A stretch of DNA of 64,000 nucleotides, from the NCBI RefSeq assembly GCF_020921035.1, contig NC_063155.1:26839294-26903293 (forward strand). Direction: 5' to 3'. The DNA comes from Rhodamnia argentea (lineage: Eukaryota > Streptophyta > Magnoliopsida > Myrtales > Myrtaceae). Each line of letters opens with the position of its first letter. The stretch's first letter is position 1. Shown here piece by piece: positions 38,084 to 50,736 of the stretch. Position numbers and translations under genes: made by a program. The notes below the pieces were generated by a model that did no database searches, had not been told where the DNA came from, and worked only from the letters and a program-made list of their open reading frames with translations.

Positions 38084-41000
38084 ATGGCTCAAGATGGTTC
38101 CAGTGTTGAATCACACCAACGAAAGCAAGGACTATTGAAAGATCAGGTCAGATTAGTTAAGAGGAAGGACTGTAATCGCCACGAGATAGTTCCCATCCAA
38201 GATCCTTTGTCATCTGAGAAGGGGTTCTTCATAGTCATTCGTGCATGCCAATTACTAGCTCAGAAGAATGAAGGAATTATATTAGTGGGCTTGGCTGGTC
38301 CCTCTGGTGCTGGAAAGACTGTATTTACAGAGAAGATTCTGAACTTTATGCCTAGCATATCTGTTATATCAATGGACAACTACAATGACTCTAGTCGAAT
38401 TGTTGATGGCAACTTTGATGGTAAATAAATTTTTCCCTTATTTTTTCCTTCTTCTACAGCCCTTTTTTTTTTTTTGTCAAACCTTCTTCTACAGCTTTGA
38501 GTGGGGCATGTTCTCACTCTGGGCATGGCAACTATTATGACCAGTGATCACAGTCACTACAACATCTTTCACACTTATACTCCAGCTTGTGAAATGCTAC
38601 TCCCTATGAGCTCACATTAATGGCTTTTTTAGTACTTCCTCAAGTTGATATTGTAGAAGAGTCACACACAATTTTTAAACTTGTTGACTGGTAAATTTAC
38701 CTCAGCATCATGCTTTATGTTGCTTAATATTGTTCATCATCTTCAGATTCATGTGAAAGGAGTATAGGAAATATAATTACAGTTCATCATGCATTGTGCT
38801 TGAAGAGATTTGGTGAATTTGTTTATTTATTATTTTGACAATATCTGTCCTTAGTGGAGAGATGAAAAGGGAAATCACCAGCGCAGAAGGCTTCTTGCTA
38901 TGTGAGGGCTGGGGGAGGGTCATCTATTATGACTTATCACTTAACCCCCCACTCCAAATTAAAAAAAAAAGTCTGCGTGCACAAATTTCTTTGATCATTG
39001 ACTTCAATAAATCCGTGTTTTGAATTGAGTGATTACTAGCTTTTGGTGTTCAGGACATTTTACTATAATAACGGGACTAAGAAGAAGGGTACTGGTTTAG
39101 CTGACCAAAGGGAGTCTACGTGCTAGTATAAGCTGTCAATTGTTACTGGAGTTTTTTTGCTTTCTCAAAGCTATGAATAATCCAACATCTTTATTGGGAC
39201 TTGAAGTTGTAACTCGCTAGTTTTGTTCACTATACCTCCCTTTCTAAAGATGAATAGTGATTTCTTTTCATACAGATCCACGCATAACAGACTATGAGAC
39301 TCTGCTCAGGGATGTCGAGGAGTTAAAAGCAGGGAAGCCAATCCAAGTACCTATTTATGACTTCAAGACTAGCTCTCGCACGGGATACAGGTGGAAAGAT
39401 CCTCACTACTAAATAATATGGCTTCTGAGTTTATATATGCCATTCCATAGAAGAAACTTTGGGGAATCAGTTCCTATAAGCTTTCAAGTTTTCTGCAAGT
39501 GCTTAACATAGCGAATGAATGAAGGAGCTCTGACTTTGTGGTGCATGACATAGTTATGTCTTCATGTTGATGCTGTCACCTGTAGTCCACAATGCATTTT
39601 CTCTCTTAATCCATTGCCTTTTAGGTGAGAAAAATGATATTCCTCACCGTCATCATGGTCTGATCATGATAGTTGGTTCTGTAGTTCTGCTTCCTTTAAG
39701 CTGCGGCGTCTTGTTGCAGCGCTTTATCTGTGAACATTTTTGTTGTTCGGCTTTCCCTTAATCATTTCTGCCTCTTCTTTGCAAACCTTCTCAAACACAA
39801 CCTACTCCTACTTTATAAGTCATTCTATATGGAGCAATTTTGACAGGACTCTTGAAGTACCAAGTTCCAGAATTGCTATTATTGAGGGAATCTATGCACT
39901 GAATGAAAAATTGAGACCTTTTCTGGATCTTCGTATATCTGTCACTGGTGGAGTTCATTTTGACCTAGTCAAGCGGGTTTTGAGGGATATACAGCGGGCT
40001 GGTCAAGAACCAGAGGAGATAATCCACCAAATATCTGAAACGGTTTGCTTTTCCTATGTCAAAACTTAATAGACTTGTGTATTTAACCACATGTACGTCT
40101 GCAACACTTCTTCATGATATTTGTGATTAACAGGTATATCCAATGTACAAAGCCTTTATTGAGCCTGACCTTCAAACAGCACACATTAAGATAATCAACA
40201 AGTTCAACCCATTCACGGGATTCCAGAATCCCACTTACATATTGAAGGTATGCATCTTCCTTATTTGTTTGTTATTTGGACGAGAGCTTTGTTGGCTACT
40301 TCTCTCCGTCACCTTGTTCTGAAGGTGTTCGCTACTGTTAATTTAGAAATTGAGATACCATATCATGTATTTGCTGCTGTTATAGTCATCAAGGAATGTA
40401 GCGGTGGATCAAATCAAGGCTGTGATTTCTGAAGAACATGCTGAAACTTCTGAGCAGACATATGATATCTATCTTCTACCCCCAGGTGAAGATCCAGAAT
40501 CTTGCCAATCGTATTTGAGGATGCGGAATAAAGATGGAAAGTACAGTCTCATGTTTGAGGTTTGTATTTAAGGCTGAGAGCTCTACTTTCACTATCGTGT
40601 TATTGAGCTTCGGCTGCTGGTACCATCAGCAAAAGAATATGTTTCGTGACTGTTTCTTAGCTTAATATGAGATAGAAAGCTTCAGTTGAGGCTATCATTG
40701 GATGAATCATTTGGGGCATCTGCTTTGATCTCCGGGCTTGTGAATTTTAGGCATTGAGCTTTCAAAACATGACTGCTTCCATCTCTCTTGATACCAACTT
40801 TTCTTTGAGATATAAATTCATTAGAAGTTCACTCCTCATTGGCAGAAATATTGACATGGTATTTTATCTGATAATTTTTTCTTTCAGGAATGGGTGACTG
40901 ACAACCCTTTTGTGATATCACCTAGAATAACTTTTGAAGTGAGTGTCCGCCTCCTAGGTGGGTTGATGGCCTTGGGATACACAATAGCAACTATTCTCAA

Positions 41001-43728
41001 GAGAAGCAGCCATGTGTTCTCCGACGATAGGGTGACTGTGAAGATTGATTGGCTAGAACAATTGAACCGTCAGTATGTACAGGTAACTTTGTATATCCTG
41101 ACATGAGCCATTGTTCTCTTTGAGTGCTTTTGCATGTAAACCGTAGTGCTAGCTTGCATGTGCTCTATTCGTTTGTCTTGTACTTTTTCCTTTCACACAA
41201 TGTTGATCATTGGATGAGAGTTTTAATATCTTTATTTTCTGCCCACTGAGTTATGATATCTAATTGGAAAGTCCTTGGTTTAACTATCAACTTGCGGCAG
41301 TTTGTTTGATGCGATCGTGTATTCTTTTCCGAAATGCATTTATGAGTACTCACAACATGAATCCATCGAAATTGAACAGTTGTACGAAAGAAGTTACTTG
41401 AGATTTTCCTTGGAATGAAACTGAAGTATTCAATCTGATTTAAAAGTATCTCTGATAACTAGACCTGCCAAGAATTTAGATATCTTCTGTGAAATTTTGA
41501 GACAAGTAGGATGTCCCAGGGCTGTATTTGCTGATCTGGCCAATTTAAGAGATGGAGTCATGTGGAGTGTTTTCATATTTAGTTGTTTGTGGGTAATATA
41601 GTCTGCATCAGTCAATTTTTTTCCTTTTGATATTCGAACTGAAACCGTAGGCATTTGTAAAAGGTGCAAGGAAAAGAACGCCATGTCATTCGAAGTGTTG
41701 CCGAGCAGCTTGGGTTGGAAGGCTCATATATTGCCCGCACGTATATAGAACAAATACAACTGGAAAAGCTTGTTAAAGAGGTCATGGTATGGAAACTTCC
41801 CAAGTTCACAATGTTTTTCCTTATGAATGTATGCTAAACTTAGGAATTTATAGGCACTGCCAGAAGACTTGAAGACGAAACTTAGCCTAGATGAGGATCT
41901 TGTTGCAAGTCCAAAAGAAGCCCTTTCTCGAGCATCTGCTGATAGGGTAGCTATGAGAAGTAAGCATCTGAAGAGGTGCAATAGTCTAATCCTTTAATTT
42001 TTTAGTTTTTATTTTTCAGTCTTCTCCATTTTGAGCTCTTTGCATCCTCAGAGATGGTTGCTTTCTAAAAGTCATATAATCTTCTGAGTAAACTTGTGCT
42101 TGGCAATTTCTTCTTGTATGCATTTCCACATGATTAAAGATCTGGGTAGTGCTTCCTACAGAAGCATCCTGGATAACTCCCTAAACTCTTTATCCAATCA
42201 TTACCTATCCATCTGATTGTGAACTCTTTCATTTCATGTGCATGTTCAGGGCTCCAGTTTGATAGGACAGTATAAGGATTTCCTGAATTCCTGGATTGAT
42301 TATCACGATAAATGTGCAACAGAGAAAGAAGGAAAGATTGCAGAACACTATGCGATGCTATAGGACGTGTGCCGTAGATGAAGTTTCTGTCATTGGATAC
42401 TTTCATTGATCATCCTTCTTAGATCAGTAAATTAGTACATATATTCCACATTAAGTGGTTTGTTGCTGCTGTATTTAAATTGACATCTTTATGCTTTCTT
42501 TTACAAAGGAAGAGACTTGAGTAATAGCTTGACAGATTTTTCCTAGTTGTCTTTTTGGACCTCTTATTTACATGAAGTACTCCGGAATCAGATGTAATGA
42601 TTTACATGTCATTCCGATGAACAAATTGGTTAGATCAGCTGAAATCTATTTTCAAGGAGGATAAACATGGTTGAATTTATGTGGCATAGGTAAACCCTCA
42701 CAAAATAGCCCTTCTGTTAGCCTTGCTAAATATTGGAATGACGTAAATTCTCTGGGCAGTGGTATGTCACACTCATATTCAACCCAAAGGGACAAGAATT
42801 TGTCGAAGCTTGCTGGCTTTGCTATCAGCAATCCAAGATTTGATGACAGAATCTCGAGTGCATCAACAATACTTCCTAACCAGGTGACTTTTCTGGAAAT
42901 GTTGTTCTCTTATGTTGTTGTAAAGCCTATCTTATCCTGATCTCATTGAGTTTCCTTTTCTCCTTACAGGGTATCATTACTCAGCTTTCAGATCAAATTT
43001 CCTCCCTGAATGAAAGAATGGATGATTTTACCACCCGTATTGAAGAATTGAATTCCAAGTTAACAATAAAGAAAAATTCCTTGAGCCAACAAAATATGGC
43101 CCTTAATCCTGAGGCTTGCAATGGATCAGCTCCAACTTCTTATTTTATTTCTGGTTTGGGAAATGGTTCTTTGACCGGATCCATAATGCCCAATTCCTCA
43201 TCATCCTCCCAACTTGCTAAGGAGTCTCCTTTGATGGAAGAGGTAGACTTTATCTTGTTTACATGTCTTATGCTATAGCTTACTCTCTTTCTTTGTCGGT
43301 GTTTTGACTGTTTCGGGTATATTATTGAATGAACAAACATGTGTGAGTTTTCTGTGATCCAATATATCCTAGAATTTGAGATGGAGAGTTAGTTAATGTT
43401 CATGATGTGCAAGTTTTCTGCCATCCAATGTTCCCCAGAATTTGAGATGGAGAGTTTAGTTAACGTTCTTCATATTCATATTGTTTTCTGATCCCTGTTA
43501 TACCTTGATTAGATATCAACTGTCGCACTTGGGCAGAGACAAATCATGCATCAGCTTGACAACCTCAGTAATCTTCTCCGGGAGACCTTAGGGGAGAGAT
43601 CCCACCATCTAACCACAAGCAGGAAAAGTGTGCTTGACACAGACCGCGTGAAAATTCCTCTTATTTGCACCCTGGCTTTCGGCGGTCTAGGAATTCTCGT
43701 GTTCAGGGGTCTTTCAAACAGAAATTGA
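38084..43728 (+). CDS. Uridine kinase/CYTH-domain protein, TTM1/TTM2-like
   Basis: Eleven coding exons: 38084-38420, 39276-39390, 39847-40042, 40134-40247, 40386-40559, 40888-41082, 41664-41786, 41854-41975, 42760-42883, 42970-43242 and 43513-43728, giving 662 residues. The N-terminal P-loop kinase-like domain has GPSGAGKT at residues 72-79. A CYTH/triphosphate tunnel domain follows (EVSVRLLGG and [20 protein letters not shown] region), then a coiled coil ([16 protein letters not shown]) and a C-terminal hydrophobic tail anchor (about the last 25 residues). Arabidopsis TTM1 and TTM2 are outer-mitochondrial-membrane pyrophosphatases acting in senescence and in immunity. A spliced leader precedes the ATG. 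Exon 9 has two in-phase acceptors (before 42721 or 42760). Confidence 0.9.
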
Positions 43729-44456
43729 TCTTTCTTTTCGCTTCTCTAATTGATTCTTTCAGATAGTAAATTTCAAAGTCCTGTTCTGACGTAGAGTTCA
43801 AGTGCCATGCAGTCCATCATTCTGTTCTATCCTAGAAAGCAGTTGCTCGGAGAACGGAGGGTGCCCTAATCTTGAAGTTCCTTGTTGCAAAAGAGAACGT
43901 TGGTCTAGCAATTTTTGTATCCTTGCGGCCGGAGTTTTTCGTTTTTTTCTCTCTTCTTCCCCTTTCAGGAGAAGTAGCGATAGTTTACTTGCTACTTACA
44001 TTGACATTCTGAAAGCGATCGATGCAACAAATGAAAGTCCATAAATTCGATGCAACAAATGAAAGTCCATAAATTCCTTAAACTGTCCTACGAGATGATA
44101 GCTGGAGTATACAGGGAGGCCATTGTGCAATCTCATGCCTAACTGATTGAGCTACTATCTTATTTAATGTAAAGGTTCCATTGCTATCATGAGTTGGTGT
44201 TGGAGTTCAAGAATGAGGATCTAAACAATGAAAGCTTTTCACTCATGGTGACTTGCATCTTTTTGCCTTCATTTTTTCCCACTCTTAAAGCTGAAAGAGG
44301 GCAAGGAGTAGATATTAGGATCGCACTTGATATAACAAAGTATAACTTCCATTGTTTTGTTGAGTTCGGGATCACGTTTAAATGTGAACCATATATATTT
44401 ATTTGCTATTTCCTGTATTATTGCAATGTAGAGTGCAAAACTTTGTTATTTTGAAA
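43729..44456. other. TTM-like 3' UTR and spacer
   Basis: No further gene. A 24-base direct repeat around CGATGCAACAAATGAAAGTC occurs at about 44019-44070. The last eight bases are the target duplication of the next element. Confidence 0.5.
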
Positions 44457-45570
44457 GGGTGGCGCTTTTTCCATTCTCATTATGGCTAAAACACTCCATA
44501 ATATATTGTTTTGACAATATTAACCTTTGTAGGTTCCACCTTTACTAAGCATTCTTCATTTGTTTTTCTTCTTTCTCTTTTTTGTGCGACTTTTCTTCAT
44601 ATTATTTATTTCCCTGATCTCTCTTTCTAAAACTCCCCTCTCATGTCAATAATAGACAAGTCTTTGACATTCATCATTGGATTGGACCAAAAAAAACAAA
44701 AGAAGACGTATCTCACCTACTCAAAAGAAAGCGTCCAGCACTGAGACAAGCAATTGACGTAGTTGAAGCCCAAATTTACAGATACCCTCTTTGTACCCAC
44801 TTTTTCAATTCAAAACTATTGTAAGTGAAAAAACCGTTTCATATTTCTTTACTCTTCACTCTCATTCCATCGCTTTTGCTCTTCGTTATACGTTTTCAGA
44901 TTTTACGTCAAACACTTTGATTGATCGATCACAAATACAAGAAAAACTCCATTGAAGATTTAAATGCAGGAGCTGAACCGCTCGCCCAAATCCTCATCAA
45001 GCTCATTAGGAATATCTGCTTCTCCATCTTTGTCTTCTTGGTCCTTACGATAACCGTCATTGTAGATTCATCATCACCCACCTCGTTCGCACGATTTCTC
45101 CTTCTTTCGTCCCAATCTTGGTCGCCGAGCCGCCATCGCAAGCGATTGAGAGCGCCGAAGAGATGATTACGAACTCGGCCCTCATGTCCTAGCCCTCATG
45201 CGATGAGGAGGCTCCATTGTCCGTCAATTATTCGAATCTACGTGCTCTGATCACTGCTAAGAAGTTCAATGCAATAGCCTTTACGTTAATTGTAGATTAA
45301 AAAATCAATGAGTACAATGCGGCCTGGATGACAAATGACAAAGGTAGATCACAATGGAAAGTGTTAATTTGTTTTTTCTACGGAACTACTAAGGCTTTAA
45401 CCATGATTGGATTAAGAGAGGCGAGGAGAAGTAAAAGAAATCTAAACTGTGATACCATAACCAAACAAAAAAATGCTTGAAAGAAGATGGGACCCACAAG
45501 AGTTAATATTGCCAAAAATACCCTAATTGAGAGTGTTTTAGCTATGGTGGGAGTGGAAAAAACGCGACTC
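44457..45570. mobile_element. DNA transposon with long TIRs and 8-bp target duplication
   Basis: The direct repeat TTTTGAAA flanks the element at 44449-44456 and 45571-45578. The ends are inverted over roughly 80 bases: left GCGCTTTTTCCATTCTCA and ATGGCTAAAACACTC, right reversed GCGTTTTTTCCACTCCCA and ATAGCTAAAACACTC, then CAATATTAA in both. No transposase is visible, so it is non-autonomous. Long TIRs with an 8-bp duplication fit hAT-type or Mutator-type. A GC-richer segment at about 44960-45260 might be captured gene sequence, but I recognise no protein in it. Confidence 0.75.
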
Positions 45571-45844
45571 TTTTGAAACTATCAAATTATAGCATATATC
45601 TTCAAGGTACCACAAGATTACATCTTTTGATAGATAAACATGCCAAAAATTCGAGTTATGATTGAGTTGATAGATACACATTAAAGGGAATTGATATATT
45701 TGCTTGCGATTTGGGAGATTAACTATTCGCATGATAAACACATATCGCTTAGACCTCGGATTGCTCGCCCAAATCGAAAATCGATCATTTCTGACAACCA
45801 TACGCTTTCTCGATCATGCTCGCTCATCGGTTATTTAATGAACC

Positions 45845-46667
45845 TAAGGTTGTGCATGGTCCTGGCCGGTCCGATCCCCAAATTTTCGGGACCAAGGACC
45901 GGATCGAGACCAGATCGGACCAGGACCGGCGGTCCGGTCCGATCCCGATCCCGATCTAGTAGGACCACTAAAATCTAACCCTTGAAATACAATATGCTTT
46001 GATTGATTGCATGTTAATTTACAATCTATACCCCCGGTTGAATAAAAAAACACTCTGGTCCAGTTTGCTCACCTTCATAATGAAGGCGTGTCTTCACATA
46101 ATGGTAGGTTTAACAATGACATTGGTCTAACCGCTGACACAATAGAGATACATAAAGGACAGAATTGAAAAAACTTAGCTGGCGAAGACATACTAATAGT
46201 GATGTTGTTCACTAAACGGATTTCATATCCAAGCAGTGTACGTAAACAAAATACAGGATTACTTATTAAAATGAATAACCGAAACGTATGAACAGTAAGA
46301 AATTACTACCATTATGTTAAATGAACTGATTGAATCATTTCTTTCTAGAAAGAACATGCTAGCGTACACTCACCACACAATGCACTGAAAAAGACCATAA
46401 TAAATAGAATACACGCATTCATAACATTGATGAGCTGTCCGAGTTTTAAGAGTGTGCAGCCTAACAATGGAAATGGTTCGAGAAATGAATATTGAAAGCA
46501 AATGAAAGCTTCATTTTTTTAATTGTATATATATATAATTATATATATTATGGGTGGTCCGATCCGGGCGGTCCGAACCGGTCCCATCCATCCGGAACCG
46601 AGGACCGGACAAACCCGCCCAATCCAGTCCAGTCCCGGGCTAGTCCAATCCAGTTTGCTCACCCCTA
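45845..46667. mobile_element. Non-autonomous hAT element
   Basis: The 8-bp direct repeat AATGAACC flanks it at 45837-45844 and 46668-46675. The ends are imperfect inverted repeats: left TAAGGTTGTGCATGG, right reversed TAGGGGTGAGCAAACTGG. Both subterminal regions are rich in GGTCCGATCC/GGACCGG words. 8-bp duplications and the TAGGGGTG-type end are hAT features. A further end-like sequence (CCAGTTTGCTCACC) at about 46059-46072 suggests an internal duplication or a nested copy. No transposase is encoded. Confidence 0.75.
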
Positions 46668-46675
46668 AATGAACC

Positions 46676-48090
46676 ATCAAGTAAGAATAGACATAATGAA
46701 AGATGCAACTACTAAATCGTCCTTCTCACGAACTGTAATGGTCAAAATATTATCATATTTCTTTTGTTTTTCATGTGTAATTCAACGACATCGATTCTAC
46801 TCAATAAACAAAGAAGGAAACAATAGGGTAATATTTATTGCTAAAGAAATCATAAATGCACAAACGAAGATAATATCCATCAATTAATTCATAATTATTG
46901 TGCGATTGAAATTTTAAACATAAAAGGAGCTTATTGCAGCATTCTAGAGCCACATATTCGACTATGACAAGAATCTTAAAACTTGCATTTCGAAAAATAT
47001 ATTGTTTGGACTCTCTCAATACTTGTGTGAAACTTCAACATGAATCATAGAATTACGAACAATAAGGATTCGACTTCTCTGTTGCTTTCATGGGTTTTTG
47101 ATGTGAATCAAAGAGCTATGAAGGAAAAGAAGCGTTGACTCTCTCGTCGTTTTCGTGGAGCTTTGACGTGAACAGAGAGCTATGAATGAGTCATGAAACT
47201 AAAACATCAACGAAAAATACAAAGGAAAAGGAGACGGAGAGAATTAGAAATATTTGTTTCAAGTTTGAATTTGTTCATTTAAAGTTGAAACTCTTCTACT
47301 TCATTATTATTTACTCATTTCCTACTGTTCCTCTCTTTTTTTATTTCTTTTTATTCCCTTCCATTGTTCCTTAATAAAAATTTTATTAAATAATAAATTA
47401 TATTAATATACCTACAATTTGTAATAAATATAGATAATATATATGTAAATACATTAAAAAATATATTATAGGATAGAAAGAAATTCAAATATATAATAAA
47501 AGCGAAAATTGTCCATCATTTTTTTTTTTTGTTATTGTGAATGATCTTTTCTATATTAGAACCCTAATAGTATTTTATGTTTAATAATTATGCATATTTT
47601 TTTTTAAGTTAAGAAGTTTGTTATTTAAGAGAAATAACTTTTATACTATAGATAAGAAATCAAATTCACCTTTATCACACCTTTCCAATGAGATATTTTT
47701 ATCCGAGCTATATCCCTTAACATCTAACTTTATACAATCTCGATCAGGAACCAAATCGCAGGATATGATAAATTTAATCCTATCCCCGTGTTTTATCCTG
47801 ATTACCAAGCGTAGGCGAAGTTAATCGAGAGGTTTTGTGGGCCAGGCTTTTCACACCGGAGAACTACCTTGCTGGGCTTGGACATGTCCGAACAGAACAA
47901 GAGAGCACCACGATATGCTCTGGTCTGGTCCGCACCGAATCGGGACCTCCTTAACGAGGTAGGTACGATATAATAGACAAAACCTCAAAACGTATCCGTA
48001 TCAGCGAAGCCCTCCGTTCCTTTCGGCGACGGACTTCTGAGAGCGACGTCCCGTTACAGGAGGCCGACGTAGGTAGAGATAGCACTCACG
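46676..48090. other. AT-rich spacer, then F-box gene promoter and leader
   Basis: Very AT-rich to about 47820, then GC-richer promoter and leader. A donor-like GTATGTC at 48091 suggests that a leader intron runs to an acceptor at about 48655. No other gene was recognised. Confidence 0.4.
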
Positions 48091-48743
48091 GTATGTCTTT
48101 CGTGCACTGCATTCCCGTCGATTCGCTCCTTCTTCTTTTCGATTTCTCTTCTTTTGTCCGCTCAGTCTGCTTGGTCGGTGTTGCCCGTGGCGTGTCATTT
48201 TTGGCTCCGATCATGGCAGAAATCGCGATGTTTGTGCGGCTCGCGAGTGATCGTTCCCCTTCCGTTTGTCCCCTGGGAATTCTGAGAAATGAATTGCGTG
48301 TCGAAATCGTTGGTCTTCTTTTGGCTGACTAGTGTTTCTTCAAATGCTTTCCGGGTACCGAAAGTTTGAACATTTGGATTCTGTGTGCACGGTTTTCGAG
48401 AGAAGTGTGAATGGGGCTTCCTAATTCTGCTTTCGTTTTGGTTTCTGGACATTCTTTTGAAAGTAGGGGTCCGATCGATCTACCTGCATGTGGAGTCGTA
48501 TTCTCTCGAACTTTGTCAACTGTCGGTGCCTGTATTTACAATGCTGATGGTCGTTCTGCTGAAACTTAAGTGCTGATTAAGTTTTTCTTAAGTTTCCTTT
48601 GATGTTGTTAAATGAAGTTGAGTGGATCTTAGATGTTGAAGTATATCTTTGCAGGCCTTAGTTGACGAAGTTTTTTATTTTTTATTTTTTGCCTTTTGAA
48701 TTTCCGGGGTATAGGGTTCTAATGATCTTGCTGGTTACAACAC

Positions 48744-50249
48744 ATGGATGATCTCATAAGCGATCTGCCGCAGAGTATTCTGGAAAGCATCCTCACTCGG
48801 CTGCCGATTAGGGATGCTGTGAAGACTAGCATTTTGTCTAGAAAATGGAGGTACAAATGGGCTTCAATTACTGAACTTGTATTTGATGGCGAATGTGTCA
48901 GCTCATTGCACGAAGGGAGCACAATCGAGGGGAGTCTTGTGAAATTCATTACACGGGTTTTGTTTCTCCATCAAGGGCCGATCCATAAGTTTCAGGTCTC
49001 CACGTGCTACTTGCATAGCTGCCCCGATATCGATCAATGGATACTTTTCCTTTCCCGTAGTAGTGATGTCAGAGAATTGATTCTTAAGTTAGGGGAGGCT
49101 GAATGGGTACGAATACCCTCCTGTCTTTTTAGTTGTAAGAAGTTGACTCATTTGGAGCTATCTTCTTGTGAATTGGATCCACCTCCTCGTTTTAAGGGAT
49201 TCTTGTGTTTGAGGAGCCTCAGTCTTTATCGGGTCTTGGTTGCTGCCGATGCTATTGAGAATCTCATTTGGAATTGCCCTCTTCTTGAAAATTTGGCATT
49301 ATCATACTTTGATGACAGTCTTGCTATTACTATCCGTGCTCCGAATCTTAAGCACTTGTATCTGGAGGGCGATTTTGCGGACATCTTCCTCGAAAATACT
49401 CCTCTCCTTTGTAACCTGTCTGTAGTTATGTACATGGCTGACGACATGGCTGAGCAATTTGAGCTTGAGCAAAGCTCGAATTGCAACTTTGTGAAGTTCC
49501 TTAGTCATGCACCTCGTCTTGAAAGTCTTGCAGGACGTGCTTACTTTGCAAAGGTACTACCTGTTCTACAAATTTTGTTTTTCACGTTGTGTGTATTCGA
49601 CCTCTAGCTAAGAGATTGAAGTGGGTTTTATAGTATAAGCTGGTATGACCACTTTCTTGGTTGTTCTCTATTGCATTCTTATGTGTTTTTTTTATAATTA
49701 TTATTATGTTTCAAAGTATTTGAGTATAGGTGATGATCCTGGACCACTGTCCATCACATTTGATCATCTGAAAATCATTGAGTTGTGTGAGGTGAGCTTC
49801 GAAGACATGAAAGAGGTTCTTGTGCTTCTGCGGTTGATAACGAGTTCTCCTAATTTAGAAGAACTTCGTATATCGGTGAGTGATCGAGTTCCTTTTAGTT
49901 GTTAGTCTTTGCACAGTATGCAGCAGCTTATTATCCTACTTTTTATTCTTTTTAGGCTGGTGCGAACACATCACCTGCAGGAGCACCTGATTCTTTAGAT
50001 ATTTGGGAGAGAGAATGCCCTGCAGATTGGACATTTAAACAACTGAAAGTAGTCAAGATGACTGATGTAGATGGCATACCACATGAGATGGAACTTTTAA
50101 AATTCTTGCTTGGCAGCTCTCTGGTGCTCAAGACGATGACTATAAGCCCTTCTACATATTTTAAGCATAATAGAATGGATATGCTAATTGAGTTGTTGAG
50201 GTTCCGCAGGGCTTCTTCTGAAGCAGAAATCATATTTCTTCAAGAATGA
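48744..50249 (+). CDS. F-box/LRR protein with FBD-like end (At1g13570-like)
   Basis: Three exons: 48744-49553, 49717-49875 and 49956-50249, giving 420 residues. The F-box lies at about residues 3-45 (DLISDLPQSILESILTRLP, then LSRKWRYKW) and should bind SKP1 in an SCF ubiquitin ligase. Leucine-rich repeats of the plant F-box type follow (FLSRSSDVRELILKL, LTHLELSSCELDPP, CPLLENLAL), and the last exon has the FBD-like pattern WTFKQLKVVKM then LKFLLGSSLVLKTMTI. The targets are unknown. A spliced leader is likely. The second acceptor was chosen after TTTCAAAG because the next codons, YLSIGDDPG, fit this subfamily. It converges with the receptor kinase, whose stop lies 490 bases away. Confidence 0.88.
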
Positions 50250-50736
50250 GCTTTGACTATTGTCTTTTGCGTTCAATTTGGCAACTGAGTATTGGTTCGT
50301 CCTTTCTCTGAGAAGATTGGGTTTCTGCTTGGATCCAGTCTTCTTGGATCGTTGGATATTCATAGCATTCCTTGTGTAATGTAAATAAGCACTTTAAACT
50401 TCCTAATTATATGCCTTGAATCAGTTTTTCGGTTGTTTTCAGAGAGTTTCTTCTGATATCTCGCATCCTAAATCAAAATCTCTGCACGGGTTATGATGTC
50501 TTTCGGCTCTATGTACCCTTCTGTTTTGGCTGGGTTAGGTTGCGGAGTCATGGTGGCGTGCTGAAGAGTTCTTTTCTCTTTGCTGAGAACAGTTAGATCG
50601 GATCAGAATCTATACACTGAAACATTAGTACACTCTTAGTATTGGTTTTAATGTTGCTATACATGACTTTGCTATGATCGTGTTATACATATTTCTTCCA
50701 TTCCTCCATAGCTCTTTGCCATCTTAAGTAACTTCT
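50250..50736. other. 3' UTRs of two convergent genes
   Basis: Shared space between the stop codons of the F-box gene and the receptor kinase. No other signal was seen. Confidence 0.5.
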
